In this document: in pieces, positions 1 to 9,207 of the stretch | Layout of the letters: every line of letters starts with the position of its first letter | Position numbering within the stretch: position 1 is the first letter of the stretch | Source: Serratia microhaemolytica | Lineage (GTDB): Bacteria > Pseudomonadota > Gammaproteobacteria > Enterobacterales > Enterobacteriaceae | NCBI RefSeq assembly: GCF_004011885.1 | Contig: NZ_SBEF01000015.1 | Location: forward strand, 23,185 to 87,184 | Direction of reading: 5' to 3' | Length of the DNA: 64,000 nucleotides | Program-made: the position numbers and the translations under genes | Notes under the pieces: model-generated | Database searches by the model: none | What the model was told of the DNA's origin: nothing | What the model saw: the letters and a program-made list of their open reading frames with translations, nothing else

Positions 1-1
1 T

Positions 2-799
2 GGTTACAAGGCATTAGCGGTTAACCTAAGTGATCTAGCCGCAATGGGGGCTGATCCTGCTTGGCTCAGCCTAGCATTAACACTGCCGCATGTTGATACT
101 GCCTGGCTACAAGCATTTAGCGATGCGCTGTTTCAACCAATAAGTTACTACGGAATGCAACTGATTGGTGGTGACACTACCCGTGGGCCATTGAGCCTAA
201 CACTGACTATTCACGGATGGGTTCCGGCTGGACGGGCGTTAAAACGCAGCGGTGCCAAACCGGGTGACTGGATCTACGTCACTGGCACATTGGGCGATAG
301 CGCTGCCGGTTTGGCAATTTTGCAGCAACGTCTCACTGTCAACCAACAAGCCGATCGTGATTATCTTGTCACCCGTCACCTACGGCCAACACCACGTATC
401 CTGCATGGTCAAGCGCTGCGTAATTTGGCCAGCTCCGCTATCGATCTCTCCGACGGTGTGATCTCTGATCTGCAACATATACTGAAAGCCTCAGCCTGTG
501 GCGCGCGTATTGCTCTCAACGCACTGCCACTCTCGCCTGCACTGCGTCGTCATGTCGATAGCGAACAGGCGTTGCGCTGGGCATTGAGTGGTGGTGAAGA
601 TTATGAACTCTGCTTTACCGTGCCAGAGATCAATCGCGGTGCTCTTGAAGTCGCACTAGGACATCTTGGCGCTGAGTACACCTGCATAGGTCAGATTGCT
701 GCTGCCTCTGAAGGGGTAAAATTCTACCGCGATGGGCGCGAAGTCACACCTATCTGGCAGGGCTACGATCACTTTAATAGCGATGACACAACACCATGA
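2..799 (+). CDS. thiL: Thiamine-monophosphate kinase, 5' end cut by the window
   Basis: ThiL uses ATP to phosphorylate thiamine monophosphate to the cofactor thiamine diphosphate in the cytoplasm. The frame is open from base 2 and gives 265 residues, so about 60 N-terminal residues lie outside the window. Visible family signatures are the [13 protein letters not shown] stretch at the left edge, a Gly-rich IGGDTTRG segment, the [10 protein letters not shown] motif and GGEDYEL near the C-terminus, all belonging to the AIR-synthase-like ATP-binding fold. The stop overlaps the start of pgpA by 4 bases (ATGA), so the two are translationally coupled, as in the nusB-thiL-pgpA arrangement of enterobacteria. 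Confidence 0.96.
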   Translation, partial: GYKALAVNLSDLAAMGADPAWLSLALTLPHVDTAWLQAFSDALFQPISYYGMQLIGGDTTRGPLSLTLTIHGWVPAGRALKRSGAKPGDWIYVTGTLGDSAAGLAILQQRLTVNQQADRDYLVTRHLRPTPRILHGQALRNLASSAIDLSDGVISDLQHILKASACGARIALNALPLSPALRRHVDSEQALRWALSGGEDYELCFTVPEINRGALEVALGHLGAEYTCIGQIAAASEGVKFYRDGREVTPIWQGYDHFNSDDTTP

Positions 800-1317
800 A
801 AGATGTAGCAAAAGCGCGTTTGCACCTCAGTAATCCAACACATCTGCTGGCGACCGGTTTTGGCAGTGGCCTGTCACCGATCATGCCGGGTACTGCTGGC
901 TCGATCGCTGCTCTTCCGGTTTGGTGGTTATTGATTCAGTTTCCATGGCCATATTACTTGCTGCTGCTGCTACTGAGCTGCATTATCGGTATCTATCTGT
1001 GCCAAAAAACCGCCGATGACATGCAAGTGCATGATCATGGTAGTATCGTTTGGGATGAATTTGTTGGAATGTGGATCACGCTGTTGGCGTTACCACTCTA
1101 TAACTGGCAATGGATCGCTGCTGGTTTTCTGCTCTTTCGGCTGCTTGATATTTATAAACCCTGGCCTATCCGCTGGTTCGATCGCAAATTGCACAATGGG
1201 TTAGGGATTATGATCGACGATGTACTGGCAGGTATGCTCGCGGCGGCGATCCTTTATGGTGTTGCTTACTGGCTCGGACACCCAGTACCAATGTTGTTTG
1301 CTGGATCGCTTGGTTAG
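796..1317 (+). CDS. pgpA: Phosphatidylglycerophosphatase A
   Basis: PgpA dephosphorylates phosphatidylglycerol phosphate to phosphatidylglycerol at the inner membrane. The product has 173 residues, the usual length. It shows the [16 protein letters not shown] signature near residue 22, the acidic motif VWDEFVGMW that carries the likely catalytic Asp/Glu, and several hydrophobic membrane segments. The ATG lies inside the thiL stop (4-base overlap), which fixes the start. In E. coli K-12 the next genes belong to the dxs/yajO neighbourhood, but here the gene is followed by a hairpin-containing gap and an opposing transporter, so this is the end of the local operon. Confidence 0.95.
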   Translation: MKDVAKARLHLSNPTHLLATGFGSGLSPIMPGTAGSIAALPVWWLLIQFPWPYYLLLLLLSCIIGIYLCQKTADDMQVHDHGSIVWDEFVGMWITLLALPLYNWQWIAAGFLLFRLLDIYKPWPIRWFDRKLHNGLGIMIDDVLAGMLAAAILYGVAYWLGHPVPMLFAGSLG

Positions 1318-1401
1318 CCTCCTCTGTTGGTAAACAAACAGTTAGCCCACTTCTAGCGGACAGTATTCCGTGTCAGAGCAAACCTGTATTGCAGTAGTGA
1401 G

Positions 1402-1439
1402 ATGTGAACCAGACATCGGCTAGCCACGCTGGTTCACAT
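1402..1439. repeat. 11-bp perfect inverted repeat with a nested small palindrome
   Basis: The arm ATGTGAACCAG (1402-1412) is mirrored by CTGGTTCACAT (1429-1439). The 16-base loop holds its own palindrome, GGCTAGCC. The core GTGAACC/GGTTCAC recurs in the hairpin downstream of rpoD (9140-9172). It could be a 3'-end stabilising hairpin after pgpA or a dispersed palindromic repeat. Confidence 0.6.
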
Positions 1440-1642
1440 ACTTGCTGCCTAAGAGGGGTCACACCCAGTTTAACCACCCATTCCTGTTACATTAATAAAA
1501 ATACTGATTAAACAACAGATTATAACACTGCACAGAAACCGCAGTGTACGGCTAGCAGGTGACGATGTTGAACATAGCCGATCTCCATCTCCATTACAGC
1601 AGCAGTGGCACAGAACCAGTTAAAAGGATCGGAAAATCAAAC

Positions 1643-1678
1643 CTATCAAGCTAAATTCACCATCTATTAGCTTGATAG
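1643..1678. terminator. Putative 3' hairpin of the MFS transporter gene
   Basis: A 12-bp perfect inverted repeat, CTATCAAGCTAA (1643-1654) and TTAGCTTGATAG (1667-1678), with a 12-base loop. It lies a few bases beyond the stop codon of the minus-strand MFS gene. The stem is AT-rich and there is no long T-run, so intrinsic termination would be weak. Confidence 0.4.
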
Positions 1679-1685
1679 CTGAAGG

Positions 1686-2828
1686 CTAGTGTGCTTTACG
1701 CAATAGCAAAACGGCTAATAACCATTCAACGATAGCGATGAATATTAACAGGCTTAACGCATATTGATAGTTAGCGTTGGCTATGGTAACAGCAAACAGG
1801 TAGGGGAAGGCATAAACGCCGATAAAATAACATAAACTGAATAGCGTTAGGTTATTCTTTCTATCATTTTCTGTGGTTGCCTGGCTCACTGAAGCACTCT
1901 GAATTAATGGATAGACCAACCCATATGACAGCCCAAGCAGTGCGGAGGGGATTAGATAAAAAACATTCCCGTTAACAAAATTCATAAGCGCTATCGCCAG
2001 CGCCATGATCGCTAGCAGTAACACCATCATTAGCTCTTTAGCAAATGCGTTCACTAGCTTGGTCAATGTCAACCTTGCTACGATCACAGAAACCGTGTAG
2101 GCGATATAAAAATAGGAAAAGTCCAGATTTCTGGCATCAGCAATTAATGACTGAAAATTCATCATCGAACTAAAAATACAGGCGCCTAGGAATACCATTA
2201 TCATCGGTGTAACCGCTTTGGTCGTCACCACCGTTTTCAATGACAAATGCGTGTTCGCGGCATGATGTGGCGTAGCTGATGCCGGTGCACGACAGAAGCA
2301 AAATGTCAAACCAGCCAATAATGCTGACAGCAATGCCGCACTATAGCTAGTCACGATAGAAAAACCATAACTCATTGAAAATTTAACCAATACAGGTGAT
2401 AAACCAGCACCTAACATATTAAATGCTGAAATATAAGAAAAGTTATTTGTTCTATTTTGATCATTACTCAACTGTGAAATGATAATCGGGCCTAGGGTAT
2501 AGACCACTCCCCAACCAACACCAAACAACACGCCAGCGAGATAGTATGAAAAGGTGTTGCCGTAAAGCACTAACATGATCGCGAGTGCATAAATAAAGCA
2601 TCCACCACTGATTAATTTCTGATTAGAAACATATTGATATAGTCTGGGCAACAGCGCAATCGCAGGAAAAACACCTAACACCCCCATAGCAATGATCTTG
2701 CCAGAAAAAGAGACTGGCATTGATAAGTGCTGAGTAAAAAAGAGCGGAATAGTTAGCAGTACACCATAAGCAAAAGAGATTAAAAAAGAGCTGAAAAAAA
2801 CCAGATTTATTTTATTTACACCTTTCAT
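1686..2828 (-). CDS. Major facilitator superfamily transporter, substrate unknown
   Basis: The product has 380 residues and alternates hydrophobic helices with short loops, consistent with a 12-helix MFS permease of the inner membrane. The first helix follows a short basic N-terminus (MKGVNK). A longer cytoplasmic loop near residues 185-205 divides the two six-helix halves. A good ribosome-binding site (AGGGGATAAGGA) directly precedes the ATG. No motif that I recognise points to a substrate; drug, sugar or metabolite efflux are all possible. The gene faces pgpA on the other strand and is separated from cysM by about 190 bases. AT-rich upstream DNA and its position between two core blocks make an accessory origin plausible but unproven. 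Confidence 0.8.
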   Translation of the reverse strand: MKGVNKINLVFFSSFLISFAYGVLLTIPLFFTQHLSMPVSFSGKIIAMGVLGVFPAIALLPRLYQYVSNQKLISGGCFIYALAIMLVLYGNTFSYYLAGVLFGVGWGVVYTLGPIIISQLSNDQNRTNNFSYISAFNMLGAGLSPVLVKFSMSYGFSIVTSYSAALLSALLAGLTFCFCRAPASATPHHAANTHLSLKTVVTTKAVTPMIMVFLGACIFSSMMNFQSLIADARNLDFSYFYIAYTVSVIVARLTLTKLVNAFAKELMMVLLLAIMALAIALMNFVNGNVFYLIPSALLGLSYGLVYPLIQSASVSQATTENDRKNNLTLFSLCYFIGVYAFPYLFAVTIANANYQYALSLLIFIAIVEWLLAVLLLRKAH

Positions 2829-3022
2829 TCCTTATCCCCTGTAGAAATGACTAAAGCTAATTTCAATATTTTCAATTTGTTATTTTTAATATTAATCAAA
2901 ATGAAGTCTAACTCTTATTTCAGTCGGTATAATCGGCAGCAAAAGATGGACACAGCTCGTGTGCTGAGATCAGCGCGTACACGCAGTATGTCAGCAGTTC
3001 ATACGCTGCCTAGAGGTGCCTG

Positions 3023-3913
3023 CTAGCCAAAGACCCCAGTAGAGAGGTAACGATCACCACGATCACAGATAATTGCGACGATACGACTGCCAGGATTATC
3101 GGCTGCAAGACGCAATGCACCACTGACCGCTCCACCAGAACTAACACCACAAAAGATCCCTTCTCGCTGAGCCAGTTGACGCATCGTCTGTTCGGCCGCC
3201 TGTTGACTGATATCCAACAGTTGATCCACCAGTTCAGGTCGATAAATTCCAGGCAGGTACGCTGCGGGCCAACGACGAATGCCAGGAATTGAGCTGCCTT
3301 CTGCCGGTTGTAGCCCGATGATCTGGATCTGTGGTTTCTGCTGCTTCAGATAAGCACCAACCCCAGTAATAGTGCCGGTGGTTCCCATGCAGGAGACAAA
3401 GTGAGTCAAGTTACCTGCTGTTTGCTGCCAGATTTCAGGGCCTGTACTGGTGAAGTGAGCGTAAGGATTATCTTGGTTATTAAATTGATCCAGCACCCAC
3501 CCTTGCCCTTGCTGCTGCATCGTTTGCGCCAGATCACGCGCACCCTCCATCCCCAGCTCACTACTTACCAGTATCAACTCAGCACCGTAGGCTCGCATCG
3601 CTGCTTGACGCTCTAAGCTCATGTTCTCCGGCATCAGCAATTTTAAACGGTAGCCTTTAACCGCACAGATCATTGCCAGTGCAATGCCCGTATTCCCGCT
3701 GGTTGCCTCGATCAGGCTGTCGCCTGGCTTGATCTCTCCTCGGCGTTCAGCCTGCTGGATCATCGCGAGCGCCGCACGATCTTTGACCGAACCTGCAGGG
3801 TTATTTCCCTCCAGTTTTAACCAGATCTCACTGTCTAGCCCCTCGGTGAGCCGCTGCAACTTAACCAGTGGGGTATTGCCTATACACTGCTCCAATATTG
3901 TCACGCTAGTCAT
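3023..3913 (-). CDS. cysM: Cysteine synthase B
   Basis: CysM is the PLP-dependent O-acetylserine sulfhydrylase B, which makes cysteine from O-acetylserine and sulfide or thiosulfate (giving S-sulfocysteine). PLP lysine is at about residue 44 in NPAGSVKDRAA. The phosphate-binding loop is EATSGNTGIA. The loop GIRRW and the C-terminal GVSSGGA are present. I chose the ATG at 3913 (296 residues) because it starts at the family's usual N-terminus (TILEQCIGNTPLVK) and follows AGGAGAG. The frame extends upstream to a GTG at 3949 with no ribosome-binding site. The protein ends at STGVFG, about ten residues earlier than in E. coli. It is the last gene of the sulfate uptake operon, which suits its role with thiosulfate. 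Confidence 0.95.
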   Translation of the reverse strand: MTSVTILEQCIGNTPLVKLQRLTEGLDSEIWLKLEGNNPAGSVKDRAALAMIQQAERRGEIKPGDSLIEATSGNTGIALAMICAVKGYRLKLLMPENMSLERQAAMRAYGAELILVSSELGMEGARDLAQTMQQQGQGWVLDQFNNQDNPYAHFTSTGPEIWQQTAGNLTHFVSCMGTTGTITGVGAYLKQQKPQIQIIGLQPAEGSSIPGIRRWPAAYLPGIYRPELVDQLLDISQQAAEQTMRQLAQREGIFCGVSSGGAVSGALRLAADNPGSRIVAIICDRGDRYLSTGVFG

Positions 3914-3966
3914 CTCTCCTGTTGTCACTACCGCAAATTTGTCCGTCACGAGCTGATCGTTACAAC

Positions 3967-5055
3967 CTAAGCGCTCTTCGCCAGTGCTATCGGCTGTAAC
4001 TGTTGTTCACCGGCATAGAGCCGTGCATTGCAAGCACCGACATAGTAGCGACCAGCACGAACAGGCACTGGCTGTGTTGTTGGTAAGATAACGCTAAGTG
4101 GTGCCTGATGCCAACCTATTGGCTGCACAGTTAACTGCCAAAAATGACCATGCGGGTTAACTTCGATCACTTGTACCGGTAATGGGCAACGAGGGCTCGC
4201 GTCACTACTCAACGCCATCTCCCAAGGACGTAGAAACAGCTCTACGACACCTTGATATAACAGCGGCTGTGCCAAAGGCCACTGGTAGCCACCAACGAAC
4301 AGTTGCGTGCCTCGGACCTCACCACTGAACTGGTTCACTTCACCAATAAATTCCAACACAAAACGGCTAGCAGGCTGATCAATGATCTCGCTGGGTGTGC
4401 CCACTTGTTCAATGTTACCTTGGCTCATTACCACCACGCGATCTGCCACCTCTAATGCCTCTTCTTGATCGTGGGTCACAAACACGCTGGTAAATTTCAG
4501 CTCTTCATGCAGTTGACGCAACCAGCGCCGCAACTCTTTGCGGACTTGAGCATCCAAGGCTCCGAATGGCTCATCAAGCAACAGAATTTGTGGCTCCACG
4601 GCTAATGCCCGCGCCAGCGCGACCCGCTGTCTCTGCCCACCTGAGAGCTGTGCCGGGTAGCGATTGGCAAAATGGCGCAACTGCACCATATCGAGTAGCT
4701 GAGTCACTTTCTGTTTGATCGCGGCGGCTGTCGGTCGCTGGCGACGTGGCAACACCGTCAAGCCAAAGGCAACGTTGTCAAATACGCTCATATGACGAAA
4801 TAGCGCATAGTGTTGGAATACGAAACCGACCTGCCGATCTCGTGGGTGCAGTCCACTCACATCAACACCATGGAATGCCAGGCTACCACGGCTCTGCTGC
4901 TCTAGCCCGGCAATGATGCGCAGTAACGTGGTTTTACCCGATCCAGAGGGGCCTAACAGCGCTACCATTTCACCCGAGCAGATGTTCAACGAGATATCAT
5001 GCAGCACTTGGCTACGTCCAAAGAATTTGTTGATACGGTTAATCTCGATACTCAT
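3967..5055 (-). CDS. cysA: Sulfate/thiosulfate ABC transporter, ATP-binding subunit
   Basis: CysA hydrolyses ATP to drive import of sulfate and thiosulfate through CysT and CysW. The 362-residue protein shows Walker [10 protein letters not shown] (35-43), Q-loop FQHYALF, ABC signature LSGGQRQ (137-143), Walker B LLLDEP (158-163) and the switch His in [11 protein letters not shown]-terminal regulatory domain of about 120 residues follows. The start codon overlaps the cysW stop by 4 bases (ATGA), so it is translationally coupled. Transcription runs cysP-cysT-cysW-cysA-cysM. In E. coli this operon is activated by CysB with N-acetylserine; the same control is likely here, but I did not identify a CysB site by eye. 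Confidence 0.97.
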   Translation of the reverse strand: MSIEINRINKFFGRSQVLHDISLNICSGEMVALLGPSGSGKTTLLRIIAGLEQQSRGSLAFHGVDVSGLHPRDRQVGFVFQHYALFRHMSVFDNVAFGLTVLPRRQRPTAAAIKQKVTQLLDMVQLRHFANRYPAQLSGGQRQRVALARALAVEPQILLLDEPFGALDAQVRKELRRWLRQLHEELKFTSVFVTHDQEEALEVADRVVVMSQGNIEQVGTPSEIIDQPASRFVLEFIGEVNQFSGEVRGTQLFVGGYQWPLAQPLLYQGVVELFLRPWEMALSSDASPRCPLPVQVIEVNPHGHFWQLTVQPIGWHQAPLSVILPTTQPVPVRAGRYYVGACNARLYAGEQQLQPIALAKSA

Positions 5056-5921
5056 TGCTGTTCCTCCGCTTCACGATATGACTGCTGGCGCTCGAGACGC
5101 CACTGTAATGCACTTTTTAACAACAGGGTTGCAATAGCCAGTAGTGTTAATAATGTGGCAGCAGTGAAAGCGCCAACGTTGTTGTAGTCTTGATGCAGCA
5201 GTTCAATCTGTAGCGGTAAGGTGTAAGTTTCGCCACGGATAGCACCAGAGACTACCGATACCGCACCAAACTCACCGATCGCTCGTGCATTGGTCAGTAC
5301 CACTCCATATAGCAATGCCCAGCGGATATTTGGCAAAGTGACACGCCAAAACATCTGCCAGCCAGAAGCCCCTAGCAGCACCGCAGCCTCATCTTCCTGA
5401 CTACCTTGGCTCATCATCAATGGCACCAGTTCGCGTACCACAAATGGGCAAGTGACAAAGAGGGTGACCAATACCATACCAGGCCAAGAGAACATCAATT
5501 GCAGGTTATGGCTCTCCAACCAGCCGCCTAGCGGGCCATTACTACCGTAAAACAGCAGATAAAGCAGCCCTGCAACCACCGGAGAAACGGCAAATGGGAT
5601 ATCAAACAGTGTTAATAGCAGTTGGCGGCCAGGAAAATTAAAGCGCGTCACTAACCAAGCCAGTAAGGTGCCAAATAGCAGATTGACCGGTACTGTAATC
5701 AGTGCCATCAGCAAGGTTAACCAGATCGCATGTAACATATCGGGTTCAACCAGATTCTGCCAAACTGCGTTCAGACCCAGTGATAATGCCTGGCTGAAGA
5801 TCATCACCAGTGGCACGACCAGTAGCAGCAGGGTGAATAGCATACCCATGCTGATAAGCAGCCATTTCCCCCAATTTATCGTACCGTTCGCCGGAAGATT
5901 AACCTTGCGTATCACTGTCAT
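5052..5921 (-). CDS. cysW: Sulfate/thiosulfate ABC transporter permease CysW
   Basis: One of two inner-membrane permease subunits of the sulfate/thiosulfate importer. The 289-residue product has about six hydrophobic segments. It carries the ABC permease EAA loop, [19 protein letters not shown], which docks to CysA, and the family stretch GAVSVVSG. Both ends overlap neighbours by 4 bases (cysT upstream, cysA downstream), which fixes the start and shows tight operon coupling. The N-terminus begins with a short polar tail before the first helix. Confidence 0.96.
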   Translation of the reverse strand: MTVIRKVNLPANGTINWGKWLLISMGMLFTLLLLVVPLVMIFSQALSLGLNAVWQNLVEPDMLHAIWLTLLMALITVPVNLLFGTLLAWLVTRFNFPGRQLLLTLFDIPFAVSPVVAGLLYLLFYGSNGPLGGWLESHNLQLMFSWPGMVLVTLFVTCPFVVRELVPLMMSQGSQEDEAAVLLGASGWQMFWRVTLPNIRWALLYGVVLTNARAIGEFGAVSVVSGAIRGETYTLPLQIELLHQDYNNVGAFTAATLLTLLAIATLLLKSALQWRLERQQSYREAEEQQ

Positions 5922-6754
5922 GCTGCCCCCCCCAACCTGCGACCAAAACGGCTCTGCAAGATGTTAATCGCAAACAATAACAACAGCGAGGCTGCCAAGA
6001 TCACTGAAGCGATAGCGCTAGCCGCCGGGTAGTCGAACTCTTGTAGGCGAACAAAAATCATCAGCGAAGTGACTTCAGTTTGCCAAGCGATATTTCCCGC
6101 AATAAAAATCACTGCGCCAAATTCACCTAGACTGCGAGTAAAAGAGAGCGCGGTGCCCGCCAGCAGTGCCGGCGCAATTTCCGGTAATATCACGCGATGA
6201 AAGGTTTGCCATCTACTGGCTCCCAGTGTTTCGGCTGCTTCTTCATACTCTAGTGCTAACTCCTCCAGTACTGGCTGCACTGTTCGCACCACAAACGGAA
6301 TGCTAGTGAATGCCATTGCGACTGCAATTCCCAGCCAGGTGAACGAGACTTTGATATCAAACTGCGCCAACCATTGACCATACCAGCCACTGGTGGAGAA
6401 CAACCCTGCCAAGGTTAACCCGGCTACTGCTGTTGGCAGTGCAAATGGCAGGTCGATCAACCCATCCAGCAATGTACGCCCCGGGAATTGATAACGGGTC
6501 AGGATCCAGGCCATTAACATGCCAAATAGTGCATTGAACAAGCTGGCAACACCAGCAGCGAGCAGTGTCACTTTATAGGCTGCTATTAGCTGTGGATGGC
6601 TGATCACTTGCCAATATTGTGCCAAGCTCATCTGTGCCAGTTGCATCAGCAATGCACTGAGCGGCAGTAACAGGATCAGACAGGTATAGAGCAGGCTGCA
6701 GCCGAGGCTGAGCGTGAAGCCAGGTAGCACACGTTTACTGGCCGGCTTCACCAT
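5918..6754 (-). CDS. cysT: Sulfate/thiosulfate ABC transporter permease CysT (CysU)
   Basis: The second inner-membrane permease of the sulfate/thiosulfate importer, pairing with CysW. It has 278 residues and about six hydrophobic helices. The EAA loop is YEEAAETLGASRWQTFHRV, and the sulfate permease signature RSLGEFGAVIFIAGN follows. The start overlaps the final base of the cysP stop codon, and the stop overlaps the cysW start by 4 bases. The close spacing supports coupled translation of the four transport genes. Confidence 0.96.
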   Translation of the reverse strand: MVKPASKRVLPGFTLSLGCSLLYTCLILLLPLSALLMQLAQMSLAQYWQVISHPQLIAAYKVTLLAAGVASLFNALFGMLMAWILTRYQFPGRTLLDGLIDLPFALPTAVAGLTLAGLFSTSGWYGQWLAQFDIKVSFTWLGIAVAMAFTSIPFVVRTVQPVLEELALEYEEAAETLGASRWQTFHRVILPEIAPALLAGTALSFTRSLGEFGAVIFIAGNIAWQTEVTSLMIFVRLQEFDYPAASAIASVILAASLLLLFAINILQSRFGRRLGGAA

Positions 6755-7776
6755 TATTGATGCCCCTCAGCCAATAATTGGTCAAACTGTCCACCACTGG
6801 CGAAGTGGAGACGATTCGCCTCTGGCCAGGAGCCAAATTGCTCTTCAACCCGAAACAGTTTACTGGCGGGGAAGCGCTGCTGCACGTCTGCCATTGCATT
6901 CTGATCATAAACCCGGTAGTAAAATTCAGTGATTTTGCGCTGAGCTGCCGGACTGTAGAGATATTCAAGATAAGCTTTTGCCGCTAGCGCAGTGCCCTTT
7001 CTCTCAACATTCTTATCAATCCAGGTTACTGGAAATTCTGCCAATATGTTAACAGGAGGTACGATCACCTGATATTTTTCCACTCCATACTGCTGGCGAA
7101 TATTATTAACCTCTGACTCAAAGCTAATTAATACGTCCCCAATGCCTCGTTCGACAAAGCTGGCGGTGGCGCCACGACCACCGGTATCGAATACCTGAAC
7201 GTTTTTCAATAACTGGCGCATAAACTGTTGTGTCTGTTGCTGATCACCAGCATTTGCTAGGTTGCTAGCGCCCCAAGCAGCAAGGTAGGTGTAGCGGCCA
7301 TTGCCGGAAGTTTTTGGGTTAGGAAACACCAGTTGTACATCACTGCGCGCTAGATCCTGCCAATTCTGGATCTGTTTTGGATTACCTGCACGCACGAGAA
7401 ACGCCATTGTGGAGTAAAACGGTGAGCTGTTATTTGGCAAACGTTGCTGCCAATCTGCTGGGATCAGTTTGCCGCGATCGTGCAGGATCTGAACATCTGT
7501 GACCTGGTTATAGGTGACGACATCAGCACGTAGCCCCTGCAAAATCGCCAGTGCCTGTTTGGAAGATCCCGCATGAGACTGTTTAATCGTGATTTTTTCA
7601 TTAGGATGTTGCTGCTGCCATTGCTGTTCAAATGCCGGATTCAGCGCGGCAAACAGTTCGCGCGAAATATCATAGGAGCTGTTAAGCAGTTCTAGCGCCG
7701 ATGTGTTACCACTGCTCACAAGCAGTAGTGCCAATCCGCTGTTGCATATTATTTTTTTTAACTGAATAAATGTCAT
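6754..7776 (-). CDS. cysP: Periplasmic thiosulfate/sulfate-binding protein
   Basis: CysP captures thiosulfate and sulfate in the periplasm and hands them to CysT/CysW. The family sequence [14 protein letters not shown] follows the signal peptide, and the conserved segments [23 protein letters not shown] and FDTGGRGAT, which line the anion pocket, are present. I chose the ATG at 7776 (340 residues) because AAGAGG lies six bases upstream; the open frame could reach a GTG at 7791 that would use up this ribosome-binding site. The N-terminal hydrophobic stretch ([13 protein letters not shown]) is a Sec signal. The 230-base upstream region is AT-rich with a TATAAA-like box near 7895-7900 on this strand and no good -35, as expected for a CysB-activated promoter. 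Confidence 0.96.
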   Translation of the reverse strand: MTFIQLKKIICNSGLALLLVSSGNTSALELLNSSYDISRELFAALNPAFEQQWQQQHPNEKITIKQSHAGSSKQALAILQGLRADVVTYNQVTDVQILHDRGKLIPADWQQRLPNNSSPFYSTMAFLVRAGNPKQIQNWQDLARSDVQLVFPNPKTSGNGRYTYLAAWGASNLANAGDQQQTQQFMRQLLKNVQVFDTGGRGATASFVERGIGDVLISFESEVNNIRQQYGVEKYQVIVPPVNILAEFPVTWIDKNVERKGTALAAKAYLEYLYSPAAQRKITEFYYRVYDQNAMADVQQRFPASKLFRVEEQFGSWPEANRLHFASGGQFDQLLAEGHQ

Positions 7777-8008
7777 GCCACACCTCTTCACATTTTTGCC
7801 GTTATTCTACTTTCGGTTTCACTTCCAGCAGCCCAACAATTCGTCACTTGATGGTCGCTAGTGTATTGAGGAGCAAGGCCAGATATATAACGCTTTTATA
7901 TACTATTTTGCGATTTTCAAGTGTTAAACGCTATAAGTGTCATTTTCCGAAGGAAGGATGAGAGCCAGTCTCCTGGCTCGCGGTAGGTCGAAATGTGCCA
8001 TCAACCAG

Positions 8009-8908
8009 CTATAGCGCCAGTAGACGGGTCAGTGACGGGGCAAAGTAGTAACCACCAGTTACCGGGCGACTAAAGCGCAACATAGCGTCATGTTTGCCAT
8101 CAAGGTGGCCAAACATGCTCAGTAGCTGCTGTTCCAGGTTGTACAGCCGCGCACAGTAGGCGATAAAATAGAGGCCATGCTTACCGCTGGCTGTGCCATA
8201 CGGCAAACTTTGCCGCAAAATTTTCAGCCCTTTGCCCTGTTGTTTCAGATCAACACGGCTAACGTGTGAGGTATCTGGCCGTTTGTCAGCAGGAAGTTCT
8301 TCACTCTCCTGTTTGGTTCTACCAATGATCTGTTGTTGCTGCTCTACCGTGAAACGCTGCCACTGTTGCAGGTTATGCTCATAACGCTGAACCAAAACAT
8401 AGCTGCCGCCTTGATCTACTTCACCTTCAGTAATCAGTGCCACCGCTGCACGCTGTTCGTTTTGCGGGTTTTCAGTACCATCAATAAAACCGCTGAGGTC
8501 ACGATCTTCTACCCAGCGGAAACCATGCGTCTCCTCGTCAACTCGAATTGCTGTACCAAATACCGCTAATGCCGCTTGTGCCACGCTGAAGTTTACGTCG
8601 TGACGTAGTGATTGAATGTGGATCAACAGATCGCGCTGAGTTGCTGGTGCCAACCCTTTACCCAGTGTGGTGAAGGGTTTCAGTTCACTGGCACCTTCAC
8701 CCGAACTAAGCTGGTACCAAGTGTGCGCACCAAAGGCAATCACTGCCCCCAGTTGAGCGTCGGGGAATTGTTGCTGTAACTGTGTCAATGCCTGGCAAAA
8801 CTGTCGACTGGCACGACGCACTTCATCCAATTCCCCTACCACTGTCGCTTCTATAAAAATGCCGAAACGGCAATGTTCCAATAAGATACCACTCTGAGCC
8901 TGCACCAT
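8009..8908 (-). CDS. yfeX: Dyp-type haem peroxidase YfeX
   Basis: YfeX is a cytoplasmic haem enzyme of the dye-decolourising peroxidase family; it has also been discussed as a porphyrinogen oxidase. The 299-residue length and alignment match E. coli YfeX closely. The GxxDG motif is GFIDG with the distal catalytic Asp at 143. The proximal haem ligand is His215 in SHVSRVD, and the conserved SLPYGTASG segment follows. The start ATG at 8908 has a modest upstream ribosome-binding site. It lies upstream of the cys operon on the same strand with a 230-base gap, so it probably forms its own transcript. No encapsulin gene or targeting tail is seen. Confidence 0.95.
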   Translation of the reverse strand: MVQAQSGILLEHCRFGIFIEATVVGELDEVRRASRQFCQALTQLQQQFPDAQLGAVIAFGAHTWYQLSSGEGASELKPFTTLGKGLAPATQRDLLIHIQSLRHDVNFSVAQAALAVFGTAIRVDEETHGFRWVEDRDLSGFIDGTENPQNEQRAAVALITEGEVDQGGSYVLVQRYEHNLQQWQRFTVEQQQQIIGRTKQESEELPADKRPDTSHVSRVDLKQQGKGLKILRQSLPYGTASGKHGLYFIAYCARLYNLEQQLLSMFGHLDGKHDAMLRFSRPVTGGYYFAPSLTRLLAL

Positions 8909-9139
8909 GTTCCATTACCTTATCAACTAAATTGAGGAGATAACTATAGCCTGTTGCAACTGGCGATATAAAGTGAATAACGCAGATTAATCATCAGTCT
9001 CTGCCCACTGGGAGTCACCTGATTCTTTAGCTAAATATTGTGCTAATTCTGCGTGAGGGAATGCCTTGCTCGGCTAGTATTGCACTGTAACGGTATGATC
9101 AGCAGCCAACATGCTGCGAGGGAACGAGCGAGAGAGACT

Positions 9140-9172
9140 CAGCGTGAACCCCAGAGTTCAAGGTTCACGCTG
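9140..9172 (-). terminator. Hairpin downstream of rpoD
   Basis: A perfect 11-bp inverted repeat, CAGCGTGAACC (9140-9150) and GGTTCACGCTG (9162-9172), lies about 35 bases beyond the rpoD stop. It is a good candidate for the 3' end of the rpsU-dnaG-rpoD transcript, although no T-run follows on the minus strand. It shares the GTGAACC/GGTTCAC core with the repeat at 1402-1439. The rest of the 300-base gap to yfeX shows nothing that I can name. Confidence 0.5.
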
Positions 9173-9207
9173 CAAACGTGCCAGCAGAAGCCAGCGCGGG
9201 AGGTGGA

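Larger units (their letters stand above)
1318..1685. other. Intergenic gap between convergent pgpA and MFS gene, with two hairpins
   Basis: There is no convincing ORF in this 368-base gap. It contains two perfect inverted repeats, listed separately at 1402-1439 and 1643-1678. One sits after pgpA and the other just after the opposing transporter gene. Neither is followed by a clear T-run. They may serve as 3'-end hairpins for the two convergent transcription units. Confidence 0.6.
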
